From Albibacterium profundi (GTDB taxonomy: Bacteria > Bacteroidota > Bacteroidia > Sphingobacteriales > Sphingobacteriaceae): 64,000 nt of DNA. The notes beneath the pieces are model-generated. The model made no database searches. It was given only the letters and a program-made list of their open reading frames with translations, and was not told where the DNA came from. Both the position numbers and the translations under genes were made by a program. Of this stretch, positions 8,511-16,814 are shown one piece after another. How positions within the stretch are numbered: the first letter of the stretch is position 1; each line of letters begins with the position of its first letter. The DNA lies in the NCBI RefSeq assembly GCF_042159835.1, contig NZ_JBBVGT010000001.1, positions 255,003 to 319,002 of the forward strand, in the 5' to 3' direction.

Positions 8511-9389
8511 TTATGTTCTATAGATTGCGACTTTAACATCACCCTCACCTCGATTCGATATATATACTTGATAATCGCTGTCCGCAATCTCTTCTAATAA
8601 ATACAAAGGAACGCGCTTATGGTTTACATAAAGAAGTTCATCCTCCTCCAAATCGGGCAAAATACCTAAAATAGCTTCCATAGGTCCAGGAGCTTGGAGG
8701 TCACGAACATCAATCTCCTTCACTTTTTCAAATCTAGTACAAACCTCTTCAAACTCCCTTTCATCAACCATCCTTATCTTTTCCGAGTCAGTTTTTTCAC
8801 CTTCAGTTGCTCTATTTCTATCAGCAGGATCAGCATTTGGGATTTCATCTTTCGCTTCCGAGGCACCGTTTACCGATTTATAGAAATAAGTATGATACTC
8901 ATCAGCGGATACAGTTTTCGTAAATGTACGAACACCGTCCTTTTCCAGTAAGCGAATTAGCGGGACGGGTATGAACTTGTTAATAATACAAAGCGCCTCA
9001 TCAGGTGAAACAACTTTAAATTTCTTTAAGATCTCCTTTAAAGGATCCTCTCCACTCGCCAGTATTCCTCGAACATCGAAAACATGGATTGAAGTCCCGG
9101 GTAGATCGTTGAGCCAAGTCGGTGTATTTTCCTCGATCGTATCTTCTTGCCCGTCACTAGTCATTATAAAACCTAGCGGCTTCAACACCCTCGCAAAGTC
9201 TGCAACATCGCATCCGCCCATTTTCGCAGCTTCGGCGATTGTTACACGCGAAGCCATTAACTTCCTCAGTATGGGGTTTCGCAACTTCTCAAATGGCTTA
9301 GAGAGCTTAGCAATTGCTTCAACACTATTTTTATTCCATTTTATTAATTCTGAAATTTTGGTCTTAGCACTAATCTCTAATGTTTCCAT
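8511..9389 (-). CDS. DUF1858-DUF2249-DUF2249 protein
   Basis: 292-residue soluble protein with three domains. Residues about 1-75 match DUF1858 (LRNPILRKLMASRVTIAEAA), the ScdA-like N-terminal domain linked to repair of iron centres. Two DUF2249 domains follow: about 100-170 (DVRGILASGEDPLKEILKKF) and about 212-292 (IDVRDLQAPGPMEAIL), separated by an acidic linker. DUF2249 is related to the TusA fold and is often encoded with NO-responsive and terminal-oxidase genes. Both DUF2249 copies lack the CPxP motif of TusA. It probably aids oxidase or nitrosative-stress biology, but that is inference from neighbours. Confidence 0.85.
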   Translation of the reverse strand: METLEISAKTKISELIKWNKNSVEAIAKLSKPFEKLRNPILRKLMASRVTIAEAAKMGGCDVADFARVLKPLGFIMTSDGQEDTIEENTPTWLNDLPGTSIHVFDVRGILASGEDPLKEILKKFKVVSPDEALCIINKFIPVPLIRLLEKDGVRTFTKTVSADEYHTYFYKSVNGASEAKDEIPNADPADRNRATEGEKTDSEKIRMVDEREFEEVCTRFEKVKEIDVRDLQAPGPMEAILGILPDLEEDELLYVNHKRVPLYLLEEIADSDYQVYISNRGEGDVKVAIYRT

Positions 9390-9400
9390 TTCTATTTAAT

Positions 9401-9811
9401 TTAATTGGCAACGATGTCAAAATAGGTTATTAAATAATATAGTGCCCAACCAATAAAACCAATGAGAATAATCCAAACCCAAGCGGGAATACTTTGAGGT
9501 GTTTCACTCCCTTCAATATAAAACTCGCTTGAATTACCTTTCCCATAGGCATTGATCATCAAAGGCAAAACACCATCCACAACTGCATTCTCTTTCAAAC
9601 CTTCAATTGATATAGCCGGACCATTTCTAACTTCAAAAGGGACAATTCTGATGCCCTCTTTCCCATTTGGGTCTTTGCTGACTATTTTCAGCGTATGTTT
9701 ACCATCTACCAGTCTAGTCGTATCCAATTCAAATTTAACCGGTGCAAGAAAGGACGCAATTGGTGTTGGTTCGTCATCAATAAACAGCAATACACTACTC
9801 TTATTTTTCAT
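9401..9811 (-). CDS. Ig-like membrane-anchored protein of the oxidase operon
   Basis: 136 residues from the ATG at 9811, chosen because it follows the preceding stop by one base; an upstream in-frame ATG at 9832 would overlap that gene by 20 bases. The body looks like a single beta-sandwich (FELDTTRLVDGKHTLKIVSK), with a C-terminal membrane helix IPAWVWIILIGFIGWALYYL. That topology puts the sandwich in the periplasm only if the N-terminus is exported without an obvious signal peptide, which is odd. I do not recognise a named family; a FixH-like assembly role is possible but unproven. Confidence 0.7.
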   Translation of the reverse strand: MKNKSSVLLFIDDEPTPIASFLAPVKFELDTTRLVDGKHTLKIVSKDPNGKEGIRIVPFEVRNGPAISIEGLKENAVVDGVLPLMINAYGKGNSSEFYIEGSETPQSIPAWVWIILIGFIGWALYYLITYFDIVAN

Positions 9812-9812
9812 T

Positions 9813-10085
9813 CTATTCGCTGATTTGTTCATTTGAAAGTATAAAACGTTTGATATGAGTCTTGGATTTCTCTCCTGGTTTTACCAAAAATTTAATTGAA
9901 AAAACCAAGGTAAGCACCACGATAATCCCAATAAACCAGACGATAACCATATCCCAATCACTCTCGGGTCCCGCGCCGTGAGATATCCCCCTTAATAACT
10001 TTGGCTGCTGTTTCTCACAGGCAGGACAGGCCCAACTGGCTAGCGCCGGCAACATCAGCATTACTACTAAAAAAATCTTTTTCAT
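9813..10085 (-). CDS. small membrane protein with CPAC motif
   Basis: 90 residues: a signal peptide or first helix (MKKIFLVVMLMLPALASWAC), then CPAC (Cys20, Cys23), a short loop and a membrane helix about 45-67 (MVIVWFIGIIVVLTLVFSIK) with a basic cytoplasmic tail. The CxxC without a following His is not a haem site; it could be a thiol pair or a copper ligand. It lies 25 bases after the fused cytochrome gene, so a role in oxidase assembly or as a small subunit comparable to CcoQ/CcoH is plausible. No family name is assigned. Confidence 0.7.
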   Translation of the reverse strand: MKKIFLVVMLMLPALASWACPACEKQQPKLLRGISHGAGPESDWDMVIVWFIGIIVVLTLVFSIKFLVKPGEKSKTHIKRFILSNEQISE

Positions 10086-10110
10086 ATCCTAAATATTAAC
10101 TAGTATACAC

Positions 10111-11136
10111 TTATTGTGTTACCATTTCCATAATTTTTGCTACCTCTTCCGCACTCACCTCCGAAGCATCATTCCCCCAATTAGTCCTTTCATGCGTCAT
10201 AATAGCCGCAATTTCTTCTGCAGTTAAATTAGCCGTTTTCCCTACCGCAGGCATCGGCCCATACCCTTCGTTAGCCCTTGCGTTGTAACCATTCATAATA
10301 ATGTCCACAAAAATCTCAATATCATCATCTAAAACCACCGAGCTACCCGCCAAAGCAGGGAATGCACCGGGAAGTCCTTTACCATTGGGTTGGTGACAAG
10401 TCTGGCAATGGGTTGCATAAAGCGCGGCACCGTCAATTTTCGGCGCAGCCGCATCTGCGCCAGCTGCTTCTCCTCCTCCACTAGCCTGTGCCGTTTCTGC
10501 ATTCCGTTTATAGATAAATTCTGGCATAATCTCGCCCGTTGGCAATTCAGTTTGTTTAAGCGATTGTAAATAAGCAACCAGATTCAGCGCATCTTCAGTA
10601 GCCACCACCTTTCCTTTCTTACCGCCCATAAACTCTTCGGGCACCGCCACGACTACATCATCAAGTCCTACATTTTCGCGAATTTCAAATAACCATGGAT
10701 ATGCTGGCATGATCGACTCGCTCACCACAGCTCTTGGATTATACAAATGCACTAGATTCCACTCCAAACTTGGCTGACGATTCCCCACGTTGATTAAATC
10801 GGGGCCCGTACGTTCAGTTCCCATAAGGGTAGCCGTATTTCGCCATAGGTCCTGGCGTTTTATACCAGCATAATCAGCTGATATACTTGGTCTGGTTCCC
10901 CACATTTTATCCATTTCCACATTCCGAACCTGTTGCGTATGACAAGCAACACAACCATTAGCAATATAAAGTGCCTTCCCTTTCCTAGCTGCTTCGCTTA
11001 ACGGCTCAGCATTGGGGAGCGGAGCGTTACGAGCCTGGTTATCCAATGCCGGCATAATCGCCACAAATAAAGTGAGCAAAAGGAACAAGACAGCTGTCGC
11101 TGTAAAAAGACTCTTATGATTATTAAAAAACTCCAT
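10111..11136 (-). CDS. fused CcoO-CcoP-like dihaem cytochrome c
   Basis: 341 residues. An N-terminal membrane anchor (about 8-28) is followed by a CcoO-like domain: NGCVACHTQQV with Cys62, Cys65, His66, then RPSISADYAG, MGTERTGPDL and the Met ligand in ESIMPAYPWLF (about 143), all hallmarks of CcoO (FixO). A second cytochrome c domain carries CQTCH at 244-248 and PMPAVGK near its end, like one haem domain of CcoP. Canonical CcoO has one haem and is followed by a separate dihaem CcoP; here both electron-input modules are on one chain. It follows the CcoN gene by 36 bases and should pass electrons to it. Confidence 0.9.
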   Translation of the reverse strand: MEFFNNHKSLFTATAVLFLLLTLFVAIMPALDNQARNAPLPNAEPLSEAARKGKALYIANGCVACHTQQVRNVEMDKMWGTRPSISADYAGIKRQDLWRNTATLMGTERTGPDLINVGNRQPSLEWNLVHLYNPRAVVSESIMPAYPWLFEIRENVGLDDVVVAVPEEFMGGKKGKVVATEDALNLVAYLQSLKQTELPTGEIMPEFIYKRNAETAQASGGGEAAGADAAAPKIDGAALYATHCQTCHQPNGKGLPGAFPALAGSSVVLDDDIEIFVDIIMNGYNARANEGYGPMPAVGKTANLTAEEIAAIMTHERTNWGNDASEVSAEEVAKIMEMVTQ

Positions 11137-11172
11137 CGTATTATTTCATTCTAATTGTAATACCTCTAAATT

Positions 11173-13203
11173 CTATTCGTTCTCGTTTCCTAGCTCTTTC
11201 TCTAGTTCCGCCAAGGCAAGATCTTTCACATCAGTCGCCGGACGGTTTACCCACATCCTGTATAGGTTATAAGCAAACACCAAATGAGAGAACCACATTA
11301 AGCTACCACCTATCGCTCTCCACAACCAGTGAGGAGCCATCATAACCACACTATCTATAAACGGTTTACCTTCCATCCATGACAGGCCACGCATTGTGCC
11401 TCCAATCATTAAGGGAACCGAATAAAACATCAAGCCTATTAATGCCAACCAGAAATGTGCTCCTACTAAAATCTGAGGAGGTTCTTTTCCCGTCAACCTT
11501 GGTATAATTGCATACATCCCAGCCCATAAAAAGAAGGTAATAATTCCGTACATGGTTAAATGAGAGTGAGCAACTGTGAAGTCAGTAAAATGCCAAATAA
11601 GATTTGTTTCTCTAAACGCTTCTGCAGTCCCTTGCATCGAACCCGTAAAATAAAACACTATACCCACGATAAAAAATGGCAAGGTATAGCTATCAGAAAC
11701 CTTATACCAAGCCCCTTTAAATGTCATAATAAAGTTCGTCGTACCTGCTACTACCGGTATAACCATGCCGACACTACCCACGATAGCGACGGTCTGCAAC
11801 CACCAAGGAATCGAACTAAAGATAAAGTGGTGAGTACCTATCAAAGTGTAAAACAGAATCTGTGTCCAATAGGCTAGAATACCCAGGCTGTAAGAGTAGA
11901 TAGGCCGATTGAGTTGCTGAGGGAGATAGTAATAGACAATCCCCAGCGTAAACATCATAAACCACATGCCCACCCCTTGGTGCATGTAATAGCCCTGAAC
12001 AATGGTTTCCCCGAGACCATCTTGCCAAAATGGCAAATAAGCCACGAGGGTGATGACAATAGCAAACATCAACCCTGCTACCATATACCAGTTTGATATG
12101 TAAATTTCCTTGGTTTTCCGCTTAGCGATCGTTTTAATAAAATTAATCAAAGTCAGAATCAGTGCCACCGCAAAAGGCAACATCACCGGCCAGATGTATT
12201 CACGGAATTCCCCGCCACCATTATTAATACCGGCCATTAATGAAATAGTACCCGCCAAAACCGTGATGTTGATGAGTATAAGTGCAATCCAACCCAGCTT
12301 GATACTGTAAAGCTTATTATTGCCGACTCGCGGAACAGCGTAATAACCCAAGGCTAACATACCCAATGATGCCCAGCCCCAGAATACCGAATTCGTATGC
12401 ACCGGACGCAAACGTCCGAAACTCAACCAACTGGCTTGATCAATATCCGGTGCCACGAACTTAATTCCAACATACTCACCTACCGTAGTACCAAAAATCA
12501 ACCAGAAGGTGGCGGTCAATGAGAACCAGAGCACAAGTTTCGTAAGCTTCGGATCTACCGGAGGTCTTTTAGTTGCTCTCTTTTTCGGCGCGACAACCGG
12601 CAGCGAAGGGTCAGGATTCTCTCTGATCAAACCTCGATCATCTCTAATTTCGCGATCACCCGAAAGCTCTTTATGTGACAACTGATACTCTATCGCCGAC
12701 TTCCGATCTAGAATATTCTTCTCCACCTCATCATCAGGCAAGGATTTAAGATATTCAGCAAGCTGCTTGGCCTCCACCCTTTGCGAATGATTATAAATTT
12801 TCCGAACCGAACGCCTAATACGAAAAGCCAACAGCAATAGTGCAACAATTACCGGAATCGCAATCAAGATAACTGTAATAATAACACCCCCATTTGCTGC
12901 CAAACTGCTGCTGTCAGTCGGCGCTTGTCCGATAATCAAAAAGCCCATGACTTTTTTACTATTATTCAAAACGCCGCGTTTCTTCAAATCCACCAAGGAC
13001 GAAAGCTGTTTTGCATCGAAGGTTTTTAAGTAATGTTCAAACTTACTTCCCAAAGCAGGTGTCTCCTGAGAAGATTGCTCTTTTATCTTCCGGATCTTAG
13101 CCATAATAGAAAAGGAAAACACTAACAGAATAAGGACAATCAGGGTTAAAAGCACAACGACTCCCGATAGCCAAATATTCAAGGATAAAATAATTAAAGA
13201 CAT
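11173..13203 (-). CDS. ccoN: cbb3-type oxidase catalytic subunit with long N-terminal extension
   Basis: 676 residues. Residues about 222-660 are the 12-helix haem-copper core: His269 in RLRPVHTN (haem b ligand), His408 in YYMHQGVGM (CuB), Tyr452-x5-His458-His459 in FYTLIGTHHF (cross-linked Tyr and CuB ligands) and His546/His548 in VAHSHLT (haem ligands). The Tyr and the lack of a NorB-type Glu after the first CuB His argue for O2 reduction rather than NO reduction. The first 220 residues are extra: two predicted membrane helices (about 5-33 and 106-128) around a charged soluble stretch, plus a basic Pro-rich linker. Neither CcoQ nor assembly genes (CcoG, CcoI, CcoS) lie nearby. Confidence 0.92.
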   Translation of the reverse strand: MSLIILSLNIWLSGVVVLLTLIVLILLVFSFSIMAKIRKIKEQSSQETPALGSKFEHYLKTFDAKQLSSLVDLKKRGVLNNSKKVMGFLIIGQAPTDSSSLAANGGVIITVILIAIPVIVALLLLAFRIRRSVRKIYNHSQRVEAKQLAEYLKSLPDDEVEKNILDRKSAIEYQLSHKELSGDREIRDDRGLIRENPDPSLPVVAPKKRATKRPPVDPKLTKLVLWFSLTATFWLIFGTTVGEYVGIKFVAPDIDQASWLSFGRLRPVHTNSVFWGWASLGMLALGYYAVPRVGNNKLYSIKLGWIALILINITVLAGTISLMAGINNGGGEFREYIWPVMLPFAVALILTLINFIKTIAKRKTKEIYISNWYMVAGLMFAIVITLVAYLPFWQDGLGETIVQGYYMHQGVGMWFMMFTLGIVYYYLPQQLNRPIYSYSLGILAYWTQILFYTLIGTHHFIFSSIPWWLQTVAIVGSVGMVIPVVAGTTNFIMTFKGAWYKVSDSYTLPFFIVGIVFYFTGSMQGTAEAFRETNLIWHFTDFTVAHSHLTMYGIITFFLWAGMYAIIPRLTGKEPPQILVGAHFWLALIGLMFYSVPLMIGGTMRGLSWMEGKPFIDSVVMMAPHWLWRAIGGSLMWFSHLVFAYNLYRMWVNRPATDVKDLALAELEKELGNENE

Positions 13204-13278
13204 GATGTTGGGTTTTGGGCAAAGTTATGAATTATAGATAAAAGAGTAGAAAGTATTTTAATATTTTATCGCAATTGA

Positions 13279-13375
13279 TGTACGAATGCGAACACCAGCT
13301 GTTCATTATCGTACAGTTCATATAAAGTACGGATATCCATCAGAATGATCCTTAACTAATTACTAAGAATGGTAT
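13279..13375 (+). promoter_or_regulatory. tandem-palindrome control region of the response regulator gene
   Basis: Two 16-bp imperfect palindromes, TGTACGAATGCGAACA at 13279-13294 and TGTTCATTATCGTACA at 13300-13315, start 21 bases apart. Then 54 bases later TGGTAT at 13370-13375 resembles a sigma54 -24 box. The same arrangement recurs at three other promoters in the window. The sites are the weakest of the four sets, which suits autoregulation. TATATTTG at 13373-13380 also matches the Bacteroidota -7 box, so the sigma factor is not settled. If TGG is -24, the transcript would start only a few bases before the ATG at 13398. Confidence 0.7.
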
Positions 13376-13397
13376 ATTTGTGGTAAACATAGATTTC

Positions 13398-14741
13398 ATG
13401 ATCCAGGCACGCATACTTATTATTGATGACGACCCCGATGTTCTCACAGCTGTACGTTTATTATTAAAGAAAACAGTATCAGAGATCCTTATTGAGAAGA
13501 ACCCTGAAAAGCTCCCATCAATTCTTCACGATCAACAAATTGACCTCATCATGCTAGATATGAACTTTAAAAGTGCTATCCATAGTGGGAACGAAGGTCT
13601 GTACTGGCTAAGTCGCATTAAAGAAATCAAACGCGATATCCCTGTCATCATGATTACTGCCTATGGAGCGATCGATCTGGCTGTGCAAAGTTTGAAACAA
13701 GGGGCGTCCGACTTCGTCGTAAAACCTTGGCATAACGACCATTTGCTAGAGGTCGTAAAAGATCTCATTTCAAATAAGAACAAGTCGAATAAAAAGACGA
13801 ACAATCAATTAGTCCTGAATGATATTATCGGTGAATCAGATATTATGAAATCCTTATTTCACAAACTCACTAAAATAGCACCAACCGACGCCAATATTCT
13901 AATACTAGGGGAAAACGGAACAGGAAAGGATCTAATTGCCTCGGCTATACATAAACAATCCAATCGCTCTAAGCATCCCTTCGTCAAAGTCGACGTCGGC
14001 GCACTCACCGATAGCCTTTTCGAGAGTGAACTATTCGGACATAAAAAAGGCGCCTTTACGGATGCACGCGAAGATCGTGTCGGTCGTTTTGAAATGGCCG
14101 ACAAAGGCACGCTCTTTCTCGATGAGATCGGGAATATCTCCCTATTACAGCAGTCTAAATTATTAACGGCTTTGCAAAATAGGCAGATTAGTCGATTAGG
14201 CAGTAATCAGTCAGTAGATGTGAATATTCGTCTCGTCTGTGCCACCAATGTGCCGTTGAGGGACTTAGCAGACGAGAATCGTTTTCGCAAAGACTTAATT
14301 TATCGCATCAATACCGTTGAACTTCAAGTACCTCCTCTCCGAGAACGCGGAAATGACATCCTCCTGCTTGCCAAGCATTTTATCCAGCGATATGCAGACA
14401 AGTACAACAAACCTGCTCCCGAGTTGGACTCAAGCGCAGAAAGAAAATTACTGAGCTATCATTACCCGGGAAACGTTCGAGAATTGCAGTACAGCATTGA
14501 GCGCGCCGTCATCATGGCTGAGTCTGAACTACTCACCAATGAAGACTTGATTTTTTCACCCCTTGAAAACCCACAAACACAAGCTTCATCCAAAACAGAC
14601 GAACACAATCTGTTGGAACTAGAAAAAATCACCATTCTTAAAGTGATTGAAAAGCATAGCGGGAATATTTCGAAAGCGGCTAAGGAATTAGGTATCACAA
14701 GAACCGCATTATACAGAAGATTAAGCAAATACAATATCTAA
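13398..14741 (+). CDS. sigma54-dependent response regulator, NtrC/AtoC type
   Basis: 447 residues from the ATG at 13398; an in-frame GTG at 13380 gives a poorer N-terminus. Receiver domain about 1-120 (RILIIDDDPDV, phospho-acceptor about Asp54 in LIMLDMNF, VVKPW). AAA+ domain about 140-375 with Walker A GENGTGKD, the sigma54-contact loop as GAFTDA in place of GAFTGA, and GTLFLDEIGN. A C-terminal Fis-type helix-turn-helix ends the protein (ISKAAKELGITRTALYRRL). It should activate sigma54 promoters when phosphorylated by the kinase encoded 4 bases downstream. Its gene is divergent from the oxidase operon but functionally pairs with the export operon that follows. Confidence 0.93.
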   Translation: MIQARILIIDDDPDVLTAVRLLLKKTVSEILIEKNPEKLPSILHDQQIDLIMLDMNFKSAIHSGNEGLYWLSRIKEIKRDIPVIMITAYGAIDLAVQSLKQGASDFVVKPWHNDHLLEVVKDLISNKNKSNKKTNNQLVLNDIIGESDIMKSLFHKLTKIAPTDANILILGENGTGKDLIASAIHKQSNRSKHPFVKVDVGALTDSLFESELFGHKKGAFTDAREDRVGRFEMADKGTLFLDEIGNISLLQQSKLLTALQNRQISRLGSNQSVDVNIRLVCATNVPLRDLADENRFRKDLIYRINTVELQVPPLRERGNDILLLAKHFIQRYADKYNKPAPELDSSAERKLLSYHYPGNVRELQYSIERAVIMAESELLTNEDLIFSPLENPQTQASSKTDEHNLLELEKITILKVIEKHSGNISKAAKELGITRTALYRRLSKYNI

Positions 14742-14745
14742 TCTT

Positions 14746-16065
14746 ATGAAGAAGTTTCGCAGACTTATTCTACTGAGAGCCTTTTTACTATTCGTGGCAC
14801 TCACATTTTTTGCTTGGCTTCTGCTTAAAGGCGAGTATCTCTATGCCGTCTTGTTTTTCCCATTCTGCCTTTGGTTGCTATGGTTTACCATCCGGTCACA
14901 AATTCGCACCTACCGTGAACTTCAGGACTTCGCTGAAGCCGCCAAATACCGTGACTTCACGCGACACTTTTCTCTTACCCATGCTAGCGTTGAGGTAAAA
15001 CCATTACGTTCCGCATTCAACGATATCAATGACGTCTTTAAAAGCATCAGCAGCGATCGCGAAACGCAACATCAATATCTGCAAAAGATCATGGAACTTG
15101 TTGACACCGCAATCGTGTCCTACGAAGAAAAGACAGGCAAAATGATGTGGATGAATGATTACTTTAAAAAACTATTTAATATACCTTATATATCAACTAT
15201 ATATGCGCTAAACAAAAAGAATAAAACTCTGTATGAAAAAATTGTAGAAACAGAACCTGGAGACAATAAATTACATACATTGGATACTGCTGAGGGGCCA
15301 ATCAAGTTGCAGCTGTATGTAAGTAGTTTTCAGACTGCACAAGGGAATTTTCGTCTCATTACCCTACAGAACATCAACGAGGCCTTGGATGAAACAGAAG
15401 CCAAGGCCTGGCAAAAGCTTCTCAGTGTTCTTACGCATGAAATCATGAACTCCATTGCGCCAATTTCCTCCTTGGCTGATACGCTGAAAAATCGACTCGA
15501 TTCATTACCCTATACAGAAGAACTAGAAGATATCAGAACAGGCACAGAAACCATTAAAAGTCGAAGTGAGGGTCTATTAAAGTTTGCGAGAACCTATCGT
15601 ACCTTGAATAAAATCACCCAACCCGACCTGGACAGTATTAAGGCCGCAGATCTGTTCGAGAACCTCTACGTTCTTTTAGAACCTTCAATAATCAAGAAGG
15701 ATATTGAACTGAATATCATCTTAAAAAACCCATCACTTGAATTAAAAATTGACATCAATCTCATCGAACAAGCCCTCATTAATCTGCTATTAAACGCAAT
15801 CGAAGCAGTCAAAGATGTTGCCAATCCCACAATCAATCTCCAAGCGATCGACGACAACGGCAAAATTCAAATCAAGGTCACAGACAATGGAATAGGAATG
15901 AGTCAGGAAATTCTTGACAATATCTTCACTCCCTTTTTCACGACTAAAAAGAGTGGTAGCGGAATCGGCTTATCCCTCAGCAAACAGATCATGCTCATGC
16001 ACCGCGGCAACTTGTTCGTCAGCTCCGAACTTGGCAAAGGGAGCACCTTTACGCTGCAATTCTGA
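14746..16065 (+). CDS. membrane sensor histidine kinase
   Basis: 439 residues. Two N-terminal membrane helices (about 8-27 and 31-49) with almost no periplasmic loop are followed by a linker, a PAS-like region (about 110-210, VDTAIVSYEEKTGKMMWMND) and the catalytic core: His231 in LSVLTHEIMNSIAPI, N-box INLLLNAIEAV and G-boxes DNGIGMS and GSGIGLSLS. The minimal extracellular loop suggests it senses membrane state rather than a soluble ligand, as in NtrY-like or intramembrane-sensing kinases. The gap to the response regulator is 4 bases, so they form one two-component pair. Confidence 0.92.
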   Translation: MKKFRRLILLRAFLLFVALTFFAWLLLKGEYLYAVLFFPFCLWLLWFTIRSQIRTYRELQDFAEAAKYRDFTRHFSLTHASVEVKPLRSAFNDINDVFKSISSDRETQHQYLQKIMELVDTAIVSYEEKTGKMMWMNDYFKKLFNIPYISTIYALNKKNKTLYEKIVETEPGDNKLHTLDTAEGPIKLQLYVSSFQTAQGNFRLITLQNINEALDETEAKAWQKLLSVLTHEIMNSIAPISSLADTLKNRLDSLPYTEELEDIRTGTETIKSRSEGLLKFARTYRTLNKITQPDLDSIKAADLFENLYVLLEPSIIKKDIELNIILKNPSLELKIDINLIEQALINLLLNAIEAVKDVANPTINLQAIDDNGKIQIKVTDNGIGMSQEILDNIFTPFFTTKKSGSGIGLSLSKQIMLMHRGNLFVSSELGKGSTFTLQF

Positions 16066-16085
16066 CCGTTAATTAATGGATCCTT

Positions 16086-16760
16086 CTAGGATCCAGCTTG
16101 AATCACCTGCCCATCCAGTAACTCAATAATTCTGCTGCCGTATTCAGCGTTCTTCTCGGAGTGAGTCACCTGAATAATCGTAACACCATCTTCCTGATTT
16201 AATTTTTTAAAAAGCTCCATGATCTCTTCGCCTTGCTTAGAATTCAAATTACCGGTCGGCTCATCCGCTAAAAGAACCTTCGGTTTTCCAGCTAAAGCAC
16301 GAGCAATCCCTACAATCTGTTGCTGTCCTCCCGATAGCTGATTCGGGAATAGATCCTTCTTCCCTACAATACCAAATCGGTCCAACATATCCGCTACAAT
16401 AGCTTTACGTTCAGACGACTTTAATCCTTTATATATCAGCGGCGTATCAATGTTTTCTGCAACTGTTAATTCATCTATTAAATGATAGGCTTGAAATACA
16501 AATCCCATATGTTGCTTATAGATCTCAGCGCGTCTCTTTTCTTTTAATTTGAGAACATCCTCATTCCGACATAAATAAGCTCCTTCATTCGGCTCATCCA
16601 GTAAACCGATGATATGCAAGAGGGTCGACTTCCCCGAACCTGAAGGTCCCATAACCGACACGAACTCACCTTCCTGAATCTGCAAATTAACGTCCTTTAA
16701 AACAAAGGCTCGGTTTCCACCGACATTGTACCATTTAAAAATATTCTTTAGTTCTATCAT
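16086..16760 (-). CDS. ABC transporter ATPase, MacB/LolD type
   Basis: 224-residue nucleotide-binding subunit: Walker A GPSGSGKST, Q-loop QAYHLIDELTV, signature LSGGQQQIVGIARAL, Walker B VLLADEPTGNL and His switch VTHSEKNAEYG. The signature reads QIVGI instead of the usual QRVAI. It is the third gene of a TolC-permease-ATPase operon and should energise the permease encoded upstream. Members of this family drive mechanotransmission for efflux or lipoprotein release instead of classical transport. It ends 20 bases from the convergent kinase gene. Confidence 0.93.
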   Translation of the reverse strand: MIELKNIFKWYNVGGNRAFVLKDVNLQIQEGEFVSVMGPSGSGKSTLLHIIGLLDEPNEGAYLCRNEDVLKLKEKRRAEIYKQHMGFVFQAYHLIDELTVAENIDTPLIYKGLKSSERKAIVADMLDRFGIVGKKDLFPNQLSGGQQQIVGIARALAGKPKVLLADEPTGNLNSKQGEEIMELFKKLNQEDGVTIIQVTHSEKNAEYGSRIIELLDGQVIQAGS

Positions 16761-16814
16761 CTCTATATTTTAATATCTGTGTTTTTACTTTATGCTGCTT
16801 GCTCCCCGAAGTGA

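Noticed and set aside
11173..13203. Catalytic subunit as a nitric oxide reductase (NorB)
   Set aside because: The Tyr at the cross-link position (Tyr-x5-His-His) is present and the NorB-type Glu after the first CuB His is absent, which favours an O2 reductase.
13279..13315. The palindromes controlling ccoN on the minus strand
   Set aside because: The expected position for TGGYAY toward ccoN carries no such box; the matching box is on the response-regulator side.
16077..16095. TGGATCC hairpin between convergent kinase and ATPase genes as terminator
   Set aside because: Perfect 7-bp stem but no T-run on either side; too weak to claim.
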